Positions 1 through 4,750 of a stretch of DNA of 11,770 bases are shown here, in pieces (the first letter of the stretch is position 1; every line of letters starts with the position of its first letter). This DNA comes from DATESZ01 sp035283845. Lineage in GTDB: Bacteria > Desulfobacterota > Syntrophia > Syntrophales > JACQWR01. The stretch lies in contig DATESZ010000102.1 of assembly GCA_035283845.1 (NCBI GenBank), forward strand, positions 1 through 11,770, in the 5' to 3' direction. The position numbers were made by a program, and so were the translations under genes. Below the pieces are notes generated by a model. It was not told the DNA's origin and did not search any database. It saw only the letters and a list, made by a program, of their open reading frames with translations.

Positions 1-541
1 GCGAAACTGGTCGGCTCAGGTAACTTATTTCCCGAGAGTAGGCAATCAAACCATAGGAGGTCAGTAGCCCGCCCACAAAGCCAAAGGTATATCTTGCCCC
101 GATATCTGCACGTATTAAGAAGTGCAAGCCGTGGAGTCCAATATCATGCAGGAGATAAAGGAGCCATATCAAAAAAAGGCCCGCCATTATTGCTGACTTG
201 AATTTCCATAAACATCTTTTGTGAACGATGCTGATCAGCGCCAAACCGAACTGCGTGAGAAATATGAATGAAAAGATAAGGAAACCAACGGATACCGTTT
301 TTGCCGCAAAAATTTGCTGGTACAAAAGATTCTTACCTTCAATCCAGATGCCAAGCTCCAGCCATTCATGTGCGCCATGTATAAATCCAAATGACGAAAG
401 CACCCACAGGCTTTCTCCAAGCTTCAGGTTGCTTCCCTTCATATCTTTGGCGGTCATGGATACTCCCAAAAAAAGGAAAGATGCGCCGTATAAAAGATAC
501 AGAAAGTAAATCGGGGTGATATTGTCGAACAGATTGAACAT
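1..541 (-). CDS. N-terminal membrane region of a probable sensor protein (cut by the window edge)
   Basis: An open frame of 180 codons starts at ATG 541-539 and leaves the window at base 1, so only the N-terminus is present. The start is well fixed: an in-frame TAG lies nine codons upstream and no other start codon falls between. The protein begins MFNLFDNITPIYFLYLLYG and is very hydrophobic, with likely membrane helices near residues 10-28, 45-60, 83-105, 117-135 and 150-168. The stretch FGFIHGAHEWLELG (about residues 51-64) resembles the N-terminal membrane region I associate with sensor histidine kinases and diguanylate cyclases of deltaproteobacteria. That family call is inference, because the diagnostic cytoplasmic domains lie outside the window. 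No strong ribosome site precedes the ATG. It reads away from the rest of the window. Confidence 0.6.
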   Translation of the reverse strand, partial: MFNLFDNITPIYFLYLLYGASFLFLGVSMTAKDMKGSNLKLGESLWVLSSFGFIHGAHEWLELGIWIEGKNLLYQQIFAAKTVSVGFLIFSFIFLTQFGLALISIVHKRCLWKFKSAIMAGLFLIWLLYLLHDIGLHGLHFLIRADIGARYTFGFVGGLLTSYGLIAYSREISYLSRPVS

Positions 542-739
542 CTTCAGTGTCCGGTAAAAGCAAACTATTCCGACTTCGTCGGTGGCTTTATTGAAGGCCG
601 ACAACTCACGAAAATGTCATTCGCTATCGTCCCTCCACAATCTAAGCTGTTGCTCCTCTAACTGCTCTTCAGAGGTATTACCCAAAGTTGTGGACGGAGT
701 AAAAGATAAGGCGTATCCTATCAACGTTAATATTCATTA
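542..739. other. Gene-free stretch left of the transposase fragment
   Basis: I see no convincing gene here. It must hold the promoter of the minus-strand membrane protein that starts at 541, but I could not pick a convincing -35/-10 pair. A short hairpin, CCGAC-ttc-GTCGG, lies at 570-582. The sequence just right of this stretch is AT-rich (ttaatattcattaa) and leads into a 15-base palindrome. Confidence 0.4.
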
Positions 740-985
740 ATGTGCCTCTTGGCAAGAGGGGGGAAAAAGGATACACCCGCGCAGAATCGTAAACGAGAAT
801 ATTTAGAAAAGCAAGTTAAAGAAGATCAAACAGCGTCTTGGAATTGATTATGCGGGAAGGCGCCTGCCGGATGTTGCATGCGGCCATAGAGAATGAAATA
901 GCCGACTATATCGAGCGGTTCAAGCATGAAAAGGACCCCCGGAGAGCCGCGCTTAGTCGTAGGATATTCCGGGGACATAATACCA
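740..985 (+). pseudogene. Degraded N-terminal fragment of an IS256-family (mutator) transposase
   Basis: The stretch starting at TTG 838 reads LELIMREGACRMLHAAIENE and then IADYIERFKHEKD. This is the typical N-terminal region of IS256/mutator DDE transposases (compare the family pattern REGARRML..A.E.E...YI.R..HE). After about 935 homology continues in another frame as GEPRLVVGYSGDIIP, so a frameshift lies in the run ggaccccc. Upstream, a third frame reads REYLEKQVKEDQTAS from about 791 to 835 and may be the preceding residues, implying a second frameshift. The fragment stops at about 980, two to seven bases before the stop codon of the convergent HEPN gene. The catalytic DDE domain is absent, so this cannot be an active element. 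Terminal repeats of the original insertion sequence were not identified. Confidence 0.7.
745..759. promoter_or_regulatory. 15-base perfect palindrome, possible operator or repeat end
   Basis: CCTCTTG-g-CAAGAGG is a perfect 7-base inverted repeat around one central base, next to an AT-rich stretch. It also lies within the flank of an imperfect inverted pair, gcgtatcct (about 710) and aggatacac (about 768). It could be a repressor site or part of the decayed insertion sequence end. Nothing in the sequence decides between these. Confidence 0.25.
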
Positions 986-986
986 T

Positions 987-1403
987 TTATGTGTTGTTAC
1001 CTACCTTATCCGCCTTGTCCTTTAATTCCGATCGCGCACTCTCCCCGACATGGCGAGCGATACGGACACATTTTTCGCATGTCTCCCGATCCGGCATTGC
1101 ATCCGGCATGACACTGAAAAGAGGGTATCGGGATGGCATATACACGGCGTCGAAAAGATCGCAGTCTTCTTCGGTAAGCCCCGATTGTATGCCATGATCG
1201 GTGAGTTCCTGCCACAATACGTAAATTGCATGTGTTTTTCTAAAAGGCAGATCATACTCGATGATGAGCGCTTTTAAATACTTCTCAACAGCTTGCTGGG
1301 CGTTATGCAGGCAGGCGTTCAGATGATTGTTGGCCAGAGAAAGTTCGGCGACGTCAAGATTTTCATCAGCGTAACTCAACCAGGCAGGGGTTTCATCTTT
1401 CAT
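987..1403 (-). CDS. HEPN domain protein (complete copy), partner of a nucleotidyltransferase
   Basis: The 138-residue protein fits the HEPN family (PF05168): a compact all-helical domain with the motif LNACLHNAQQAVEKYLKAL at residues 28-46, FRKTH near 55-59 and a MPSRYPLF segment near 90-97. HEPN genes next to minimal nucleotidyltransferases form TA-like pairs in which the HEPN protein is the toxin or ribonuclease partner. A classical R-x4-6-H ribonuclease motif is not obvious here, so catalysis cannot be claimed. The start ATG 1403-1401 sits in the same context as in the second copy, where it overlaps the end of the nucleotidyltransferase gene. Here the upstream partner has lost its C-terminus by frameshift, leaving a 50-base gap. 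The gene ends just beside the transposase fragment. It probably belongs to the transcript from the promoter at 1954-1982. Confidence 0.85.
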   Translation of the reverse strand: MKDETPAWLSYADENLDVAELSLANNHLNACLHNAQQAVEKYLKALIIEYDLPFRKTHAIYVLWQELTDHGIQSGLTEEDCDLFDAVYMPSRYPLFSVMPDAMPDRETCEKCVRIARHVGESARSELKDKADKVGNNT

Positions 1404-1704
1404 AAATCACTTCTCCTGCTTCAATTTCACCCAAAAAAAATGAACGATTCGGTTCAGGTAGGGATGACATCAACGGCAATCTTGCGTAAGACGGGGTGCA
1501 GCATTTTGCGATATTTCATGGCAAGATCAAGATAGGGTGCTTTGCTTCCCTGAAATATCGCCACGTCAATATCGTTCGGATCATCGGCAGTGAGAAAAGA
1601 ACCAAAGACGACAATCCTCTTGATTTCTTCCGCCCCGGCCAGGCATCGGACGACGTCCTTCTTTATAGCCTCTTTATCCAGACGGGTCATATGGCATCCT
1701 CTTT
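1290..1704. repeat. Copy 1 of a 415-420 bp duplicated NT/HEPN segment
   Basis: Bases 1290-1704 match 3690-4109, in the same orientation, with roughly 26 mismatches counted by eye over about 400 aligned bases plus one 5-base gap near 1459. The segment covers the whole nucleotidyltransferase gene and the first 38 codons of the HEPN gene. The left edge is sharp at 1290/3690; the right edge fades at the ribosome site upstream of the nucleotidyltransferase. Confidence 0.9.
1454..1690 (-). CDS. MntA-type nucleotidyltransferase, C-terminus lost by a 5-base deletion
   Basis: The 78-residue frame starts at ATG 1690 with AGAGG seven bases upstream. It contains the nucleotidyltransferase signature VVFGSFLTADDPNDIDVAIF, that is G-S followed by D-I-D, plus the later VDV aspartate near the end. 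In HEPN-MNT pairs such proteins act as antitoxins that can modify the HEPN toxin with AMP. The second copy (3793-4095) has 100 residues. Comparison shows five bases missing here near 1459, turning IPIRPEPNPSFF into IPT-stop. The remaining codons can still be traced out of frame to about 1393. All three catalytic aspartates remain in the shortened product, but the last 23 residues are gone. I regard it as a recent frameshift; residual activity cannot be excluded. Confidence 0.85.
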   Translation of the reverse strand: MTRLDKEAIKKDVVRCLAGAEEIKRIVVFGSFLTADDPNDIDVAIFQGSKAPYLDLAMKYRKMLHPVLRKIAVDVIPT

Positions 1705-1705
1705 T

Positions 1706-1915
1706 TCATAATATCCTGTCCCGCTGCTGTCTGATTTCATCAATGGCGGAAACATGATCCCACCGAGCAGAGATTCTCCCGCTCAACGATTTCCATGCGC
1801 TGATTTTCCCGACTGTGGCTGCGGTCTGCTGCACCTTTTGCAGGATCATCTCTTTCTTGATTTCATTCAGTTCATGGACCAGCTTGTCCAATCGATGTTC
1901 TATCGCAGTAGGCAT
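1706..1915 (-). CDS. Small VapB-like antitoxin without its usual PIN toxin
   Basis: The protein has 69 residues: a charged, probably coiled-coil N-terminus (MPTAIEHRLDKLVHELNEIK), then a C-terminal part ending SAIDEIRQQRDRIL. This arrangement resembles short antitoxins that precede PIN (VapC) toxins, whose C-termini often read A(V/I)(D/E)EIR..R. The start ATG 1915 has AAGGAGG seven bases upstream, and a strong promoter lies at 1954-1982. The TGA stop overlaps an ATG (ATGA at 1709-1706), the junction usual for VapB-VapC pairs. The overlapping frame, however, closes after 11 codons and no PIN domain follows. Instead the nucleotidyltransferase starts 15 bases downstream. I infer that the original toxin was lost and replaced. 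Assignment to VapB is by resemblance only. Confidence 0.6.
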   Translation of the reverse strand: MPTAIEHRLDKLVHELNEIKKEMILQKVQQTAATVGKISAWKSLSGRISARWDHVSAIDEIRQQRDRIL

Positions 1916-1953
1916 ATCAAAACCTCCTTTTCAATCTTCGTCCATATGACCGA

Positions 1954-1982
1954 AAGATAATTGAAATTATTAGGGATGTCAA
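1954..1982 (-). promoter_or_regulatory. Sigma-70 type promoter for the VapB-like / NT / HEPN genes
   Basis: On the minus strand TTGACA (1982-1977) is followed after exactly 17 bases by TATCTT (1959-1954). This is a near-consensus promoter. The expected start of transcription is about 1947, giving a leader of roughly 30 bases before ATG 1915, which is long enough to include the AAGGAGG ribosome site. It would serve the antitoxin-like gene and the two genes behind it. Confidence 0.65.
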
Positions 1983-2021
1983 TGCTAATAGTTTTGCATC
2001 AGTCCTTCTTCTTGACGTTTG

Positions 2022-2255
2022 TCAGCCTGCAATGGCACGACCGAGCGTGCCTATGCCATCGGCATCGATTTCGTAAGTCAACAAACTGCCAAGGGATACT
2101 TTTTTTGAAGCATCCAGTAATTCGATGCCCACGATTTTTCCATCAGACGTCACATCGATATTGATTCCTTCGGCGACCTCTATAACGCCTTCGGGCTCGC
2201 TTTTGAGCAGTTCCAAATAGACGGCGTCTACATCCGGATCATATGACACCTTCAT
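2022..2255 (-). CDS. DUF2283 family protein
   Basis: The 77-residue protein MKVSYDPDVDAVYLELLKSE... fits the DUF2283 family. It has the opening YDP-x-x-D-A-x-Y, a middle EVAEGINIDVTSDGKIVGIE and the LLDASK segment that ends the usual domain, followed by about 25 extra residues. DUF2283 proteins are small, function unproven, and are often found next to DUF4258 genes. Its start overlaps the end of the DUF4258 gene by 17 bases, so the two are almost certainly translated from one message. By analogy with TA pairs, where a small acidic protein follows a compact nuclease-like protein, it could be the antitoxin half. That role is inference. Confidence 0.8.
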   Translation of the reverse strand: MKVSYDPDVDAVYLELLKSEPEGVIEVAEGINIDVTSDGKIVGIELLDASKKVSLGSLLTYEIDADGIGTLGRAIAG

Positions 2256-2505
2256 GTTTCATCTCCCTTCGTTTAAGTGGATACGCAGTAATGATCGTAT
2301 ATGTATCGCCTTCTTTTTGCACGATAACTTTCAACGGATATTTGAATCCCGGCATATCTTTCGTGTACGTGAAGCGCTCCTGAGAATAGTTTTCCTGATG
2401 CCCCTCCATCAGAAGCGTTTTGATATGTTCCTCTGATATCCGATACAGTTTCATCCTCCTTTTCGCATGCCTGGAAAAGATAATTTTAGACGTGATTTCA
2501 GGCAT
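2239..2505 (-). CDS. DUF4258 family protein, possible toxin-like partner
   Basis: The 88-residue protein shows the DUF4258 pattern: an N-terminal FSRHAKRRMKLYRISEEHI (residues 10-28), a central ERFTYTKDMPGFKYPLKVIV and a C-terminal YTIITAYPLKRREMK. In this family the H-A-x-x-R-M start and the final ITAYP strand are characteristic, and the fold is thought to resemble RelE/BrnT-like small nucleases. The gene overlaps the upstream DUF433 gene by 8 bases (stop within CATGCCTGA) and the downstream DUF2283 gene by 17 bases, so the three form one tight operon. A toxin role is inferred from this context and from the resemblance; nuclease activity cannot be read from the sequence. Confidence 0.75.
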   Translation of the reverse strand: MPEITSKIIFSRHAKRRMKLYRISEEHIKTLLMEGHQENYSQERFTYTKDMPGFKYPLKVIVQKEGDTYTIITAYPLKRREMKHEGVI

Positions 2506-2719
2506 GGGCAGGCACCTTTACTTCGTCGATAACTGTCACGGTGTATTGCAGCGCTGCGTCAACCATTTCTCTTGTCAGCTCAGGATAGGCCTGAAAGACT
2601 TGATCAAGGCTGTATCCTCCTGCAATCATGCCCAAAATATTCTTCACCATGATCCTGGCACCCCGAATGGTCGGTTTTCCCGCACAGATTGTTGAATCTA
2701 CCACAATCCAGTCATTCAT
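2498..2719 (-). CDS. DUF433 family protein, first gene of a three-gene overlapping operon
   Basis: The 73-residue protein has the DUF433 hallmark CAGKPTIRGARIMVKNILGM (residues 12-31), followed by a helical winged-helix part, GGYSLDQVFQAYPELTREMVDAAL. DUF433 proteins are putative DNA-binding antitoxins, commonly placed before a DUF5615 PIN-like toxin. The start ATG 2719 has GGGAGGTG five bases upstream. Unusually, the next gene is a DUF4258 protein, overlapping by 8 bases, and not DUF5615. A second DUF433 gene at 4734 is in the more usual arrangement. It may regulate the operon through its winged helix; this is inferred from the family. Confidence 0.85.
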   Translation of the reverse strand: MNDWIVVDSTICAGKPTIRGARIMVKNILGMIAGGYSLDQVFQAYPELTREMVDAALQYTVTVIDEVKVPAHA

Positions 2720-2986
2720 GATTCACCTCCCAGCGATGAGTTTCGTGTTTTTTATCGCCGAATTTCTTTATGCATTCCCACGGAGAGGGAATGCTGGGAA
2801 CATCCTTACTTATTTCCTGTCCGGCAGACATCAAACATCCTGTTCTAAACTGTTAATTCATGATTCAATCCGAATGATTTTACAAGCGGGAGGGTGTAAA
2901 CGCGCTTTTCATCCCCGCTGAATAGGCTGATCGTTCTCTTGTCTCTCGCTGCTATGGCGTTTCGTCGCTGCCTAGTGCAAATTCGT
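2720..2986. other. Gap between the XRE antitoxin and the DUF433 operon
   Basis: About 267 bases with no recognisable gene. A hairpin GCATTCCC-acggaga-GGGAATGC lies at 2772-2794, but no T-run follows on either strand, so I do not call it an intrinsic terminator. On the minus strand one frame stays open from inside the XRE gene down to 2845 and ends SGDEKRVYTLPLVKSFG then NHELTV. It could be the tail of a lost gene, but I do not recognise it. The promoter of the DUF433 operon should lie here; no convincing pair of boxes was found. Confidence 0.4.
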
Positions 2987-3340
2987 TTATAGAAACACTC
3001 GATAATCCGTATCCAAGGCTTTGGCGAAGAGCTTTGCGTTCTTCTTGCCGATGGCCCGCCTGCCGTTTTCAATTTCGCTGATATGGCGCTGATACACGCC
3101 CGTCAAATCGGCAAGCTGTTTCTGCGACAACCCTGCCTTGTGCCTGGCGCCGGAAAGGATATGGCCGACCAGGGCGTCATCGGAAAGAGCAGGGAAGGCG
3201 TCACGCCATGGGATAGAACCGGACGCCTCCGAAAAACCAAGCGACAGGAGGGCGTCTATGGCCTTAGCCTTGTTCTCTTCTGGTCCGATCATGAAGATTT
3301 CAATGCTTTTGGCAGGGTGCGCCTTCGTGGGTTCCAACAT
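2987..3340 (-). CDS. XRE-family antitoxin (HigA-like)
   Basis: The protein has 117 residues. Residues 61-113 form a Cro/C1-type helix-turn-helix: ILSGARHKAGLSQKQLADLT, then GVYQRHISEIENGRR. The first 55 residues form a separate N-terminal part (IEIFMIGPEENKAKAIDALL) of unknown role. Such proteins neutralise a RelE/HigB-type toxin and repress their own promoter. The start ATG 3340 has GGAGGTG four bases upstream, located inside the 3' end of the toxin gene, and the two genes overlap by 41 bases. Toxin first and antitoxin second is the HigBA order. No truncation is visible; this appears to be the only fully intact canonical toxin-antitoxin pair in the window. Confidence 0.85.
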   Translation of the reverse strand: MLEPTKAHPAKSIEIFMIGPEENKAKAIDALLSLGFSEASGSIPWRDAFPALSDDALVGHILSGARHKAGLSQKQLADLTGVYQRHISEIENGRRAIGKKNAKLFAKALDTDYRVFL

Positions 3341-3587
3341 AAATCACCTCCATCTGTCTCTCTTTTCTGCTCGTGATCTCCCAAACCACTACATAGGTCG
3401 GTCGGCCTTTCTTGATATGGCAATGATGGCGTTCTCCGGTCAATGCGCCGTAATGGTCCCAGTTGCCCCGGATCGGCCCTCTGATTTCAAGCTCCTTCAC
3501 AAGAAACTTGAAAGCGTCCAAAACGCCTTTGGGCAAGCCCTCAAGCTGTTTCTCCGCCTTCCTGTGCAGCTTTACCGTCCAGGTCAT
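3300..3587 (-). CDS. RelE/HigB-like toxin
   Basis: The 95-residue basic protein MTWTVKLHRKAEKQLEGLPK... has the RelE/ParE superfamily layout: a first strand, the helix HRKAEKQLEGLPKGVLDAF, then strands with GALTGERHHCHIKKGRPTYV and VVWEI, ending MEVIYVGTHEGAP. Proteins of this type usually cleave mRNA at the ribosome, or in the ParE branch inhibit gyrase; RelE/HigB is favoured here by the XRE partner. The gene is intact in length. Upstream lies a promoter whose -10 box ends only nine bases before the ATG, so the message may have almost no leader. A weak GGTGA is the only ribosome-site candidate. Confidence 0.85.
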   Translation of the reverse strand: MTWTVKLHRKAEKQLEGLPKGVLDAFKFLVKELEIRGPIRGNWDHYGALTGERHHCHIKKGRPTYVVVWEITSRKERQMEVIYVGTHEGAPCQKH

Positions 3588-3589
3588 TT

Positions 3590-3691
3590 TTATTCACCAT
3601 ATACCTTTTTTTGGGAAGGGTCAAGGATCTTCACGTTGCCCATTGCCTCGTCATGTACGGCAGTGTTGGATATTCCGGCAAGATACCGAAG
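3590..3691 (-). pseudogene. Unidentified C-terminal gene stump upstream of the toxin
   Basis: Between the HEPN breakpoint at 3690 and the toxin start, one minus-strand frame reads LRYLAGISNTAVHDEAMG and then NVKILDPSQKKVYGE-stop, with the TAA at 3592-3590 just before the toxin ATG. The composition looks protein-like and ends at a sensible place, so it may be the tail of a gene whose front was removed when the HEPN copy was cut. I do not recognise the family. It may also be chance. Confidence 0.25.
3596..3624 (-). promoter_or_regulatory. Candidate promoter of the toxin-XRE operon, very close to the start codon
   Basis: On the minus strand TTGACC (3624-3619), 17 bases, then TATGGT (3601-3596). 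The ATG of the toxin is at 3587-3585, so transcription would begin about at or just before the start codon. An alternative -10, TATATG, lies two bases closer to the -35. The position would give weak or leaderless translation of the toxin, while the antitoxin keeps its own strong ribosome site. Confidence 0.4.
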
Positions 3692-3803
3692 CTTGCTGGG
3701 CGTTATGCAGGCAGGCGTTCAGATGATTGTTAACCAGAGAAAGTTCGGCGACGGCAAGATTTTCATCAGCATAGCTCAACCAGGAAGAGGTTTCATCTTT
3801 CAT
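3651..3803 (-). pseudogene. Truncated second HEPN gene
   Basis: The frame starts at ATG 3803, overlapping the nucleotidyltransferase stop by 11 bases (ATGAAAGATGA). It matches the intact HEPN protein for 38 residues (MKDETSSWLSYADENLAVAE ... CLHNAQQA). At base 3690 the similarity ends abruptly; the frame continues with 12 unrelated codons to a TGA at 3653-3651. About 100 residues of the HEPN domain are missing, including the whole second half of the helical bundle. It is therefore a non-functional remnant, cut by a rearrangement that placed the toxin-XRE module beside it. Confidence 0.85.
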
Positions 3804-4109
3804 AAATCACTTCCCCGGCTTCAATTTCACCCAGAAAAAATGAAGGATTTGGCTCAGGTCGGATAGGGATGACATCCACGGCAATCTTGCGTAAGACGGG
3901 GTGCAGCATTTTGCGATATTTCATGGCAAGATCAAGATAGGGGGTTTCGCTGCCCTGAAATATCGCCACGTCAATATCGTTCGGATCATCGGACGTGAGA
4001 AAAGAACCGAAGACGACAATTCTCTTGATTTCTTCCGCCCCGGCCAGGCATCGGACAACATCCTTCTTTATGGCCTCTTTATCCAGATGGGTCATATACT
4101 ATCCTCCTT
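3690..4109. repeat. Copy 2 of the duplicated NT/HEPN segment
   Basis: Same-orientation match to 1290-1704. The offset is exactly 2400 on the HEPN side and 2405 on the nucleotidyltransferase side, because copy 1 lacks five bases. The left boundary is sharp at codon 38 of HEPN. Confidence 0.9.
3793..4095 (-). CDS. MntA-type nucleotidyltransferase, intact copy
   Basis: The 100-residue protein carries the nucleotidyltransferase motif FGSFLTSDDPNDIDVAIF (residues 30-47) and the third acidic position in KIAVDVIP (near 73-80), then a C-terminal PEPNPSFFLGEIEAGEVIYE. The start ATG 4095 is preceded by GGAGG with seven bases of spacing. Proteins of this type pair with HEPN toxins. Here, however, the adjoining HEPN is truncated, leaving this gene without a working neighbour, while the intact HEPN 2.4 kb away has a damaged nucleotidyltransferase. 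The two products differ at few positions, so this one could act in trans on the distant HEPN. That is inference. Confidence 0.9.
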   Translation of the reverse strand: MTHLDKEAIKKDVVRCLAGAEEIKRIVVFGSFLTSDDPNDIDVAIFQGSETPYLDLAMKYRKMLHPVLRKIAVDVIPIRPEPNPSFFLGEIEAGEVIYER

Positions 4110-4116
4110 TCTCAAA

Positions 4117-4338
4117 TCAGACGTCCTTCACATCGGACATCAAACACTTGAATTCTTCCTCGATGGCGAATTCAGGGACCTACACAGGCCAACGATCGGG
4201 GAATTCATACAATGCTTCAAGAGCGTGCTCTACTTCCCGTTCAAATGCCTCTGCAATGTGACGGCCGCGCTCATGATACCAGACCTAACTCTCGATATAC
4301 TCTGCTCGTACATCGTCATGAATAACCGGTTTATGCAT
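4117..4338 (-). pseudogene. Decayed ParE/RelE-like toxin with two in-frame TAG codons
   Basis: Starting at ATG 4338, eight bases inside the end of the antitoxin gene, the frame reads MHKPVIHDDVRAEYIES, TAG (4287-4285), VWYHERGRHIAEAFEREVEH and ALEALYEFPDRWPV, TAG (4182-4180), then a short unrelated tail to TGA at 4119-4117. The pattern WY-E/H-E-R ... A-x-x-F-x-x-E-V-E-x-A-L-E-x-L ... P-x-R-W-P is typical of the ParE/RelE toxins that accompany addiction-module antitoxins. The usual C-terminal strands are missing, replaced by VPEFAIEEEFKCLMSDVKDV. Two stops plus a lost C-terminus make this a pseudogene. Confidence 0.8.
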
Positions 4339-4564
4339 TCACCTTCTCGCGGGCCTGACGTTTGACGTCATCCCAGGAATGGGTTTGTGCGGTACCATCC
4401 GCAAGAGATTGCTCTCTTCTGCCAATTTCGGCGAACCAAGCGGCATCACAATCGTCCTCGGAGATCGGATCCAGCGTTGCCAGCAGGGCATCAACCAGTT
4501 TCGCCCGCTCGGCGTATGGCAAAACGCTTGCTTCCTTGACCAATACATCTGCACATAATGGCAT
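4331..4564 (-). CDS. Addiction-module antitoxin (TIGR02574-like), partner decayed
   Basis: The protein, about 77 residues from the second ATG, reads MPLCADVLVKEASVLPYAER, then AKLVDALLATLDPISEDD and a DAAWFAEIGRREQSLADGTA region ending SWDDVKRQAREKVNA. This is the standard layout of the small antitoxins of ParE/RelE pairs: an N-terminal helix with LP..ER..L...LL.SL, then a toxin-binding tail with E...R and a W/S..E/D segment. I chose 4564 over ATG 4570 because AAAGGAG is only one base from the first ATG and seven from the second. The toxin gene behind it is a pseudogene, so this antitoxin appears orphaned. Confidence 0.8.
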   Translation of the reverse strand: MPLCADVLVKEASVLPYAERAKLVDALLATLDPISEDDCDAAWFAEIGRREQSLADGTAQTHSWDDVKRQAREKVNA

Positions 4565-4612
4565 AGTCATTCTCCTTTATTTAATTCTGAGTCTCCCTCA
4601 ATTTTCTCGGAT

Positions 4613-4750
4613 TTATCCTCTGATCCTGAGTCTCCCGTCTTGAAATACGCAGAAATGAGATTCAATTTTATCGTAATATTCGGTGAGTATTTTCTTGATG
4701 ACCTCGACCTTGGTGTCACTACCTGTACGTGGATTAATTTGAACCAACAT
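4613..4750 (-). pseudogene. Short frame resembling the C-terminus of a DUF5615 PIN-like toxin
   Basis: An ATG at 4750, overlapping the end of the DUF433 gene by 17 bases, opens a 45-codon frame beginning MLVQINPRTGSDTKVEVIKK and ending DGRLRIRG. The last 30 residues (a helix, then C-V-F-Q-D-G-R-L-R-I-R) resemble the end of DUF5615 proteins, which usually finish with a short strand and G-R-x-R-I-R. The normal family length is about 110 residues and begins with an L-L-D-E-N type strand carrying the first acidic residue; that part is absent. I infer an internal or N-terminal deletion of a toxin. A separate 45-residue gene is possible. Confidence 0.45.

Noticed and set aside
366..563. Small minus-strand frames at 235-563
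   Set aside because: They are out-of-frame shadows of the membrane protein starting at 541, which has the hydrophobic pattern and a defined start.
2772..2794. Hairpin as intrinsic terminator of the toxin-XRE operon
   Set aside because: The stem is good (8 bp) but no T-run follows on the minus strand.
2845..3072. Minus-strand 75-codon frame overlapping the XRE gene
   Set aside because: Its first part is the XRE gene in another frame. The remaining tail is unrecognised and has no start of its own.
3138..3866. Long plus-strand frame of 242 codons across the second NT/HEPN and toxin region
   Set aside because: It lies opposite the toxin, XRE and HEPN genes, which have clear family matches on the minus strand; the plus-strand translation resembles nothing.
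4117..4338. Working ParE toxin through TAG readthrough
   Set aside because: The C-terminal region that carries the last strands of the fold is missing as well, so readthrough would not restore a normal protein.
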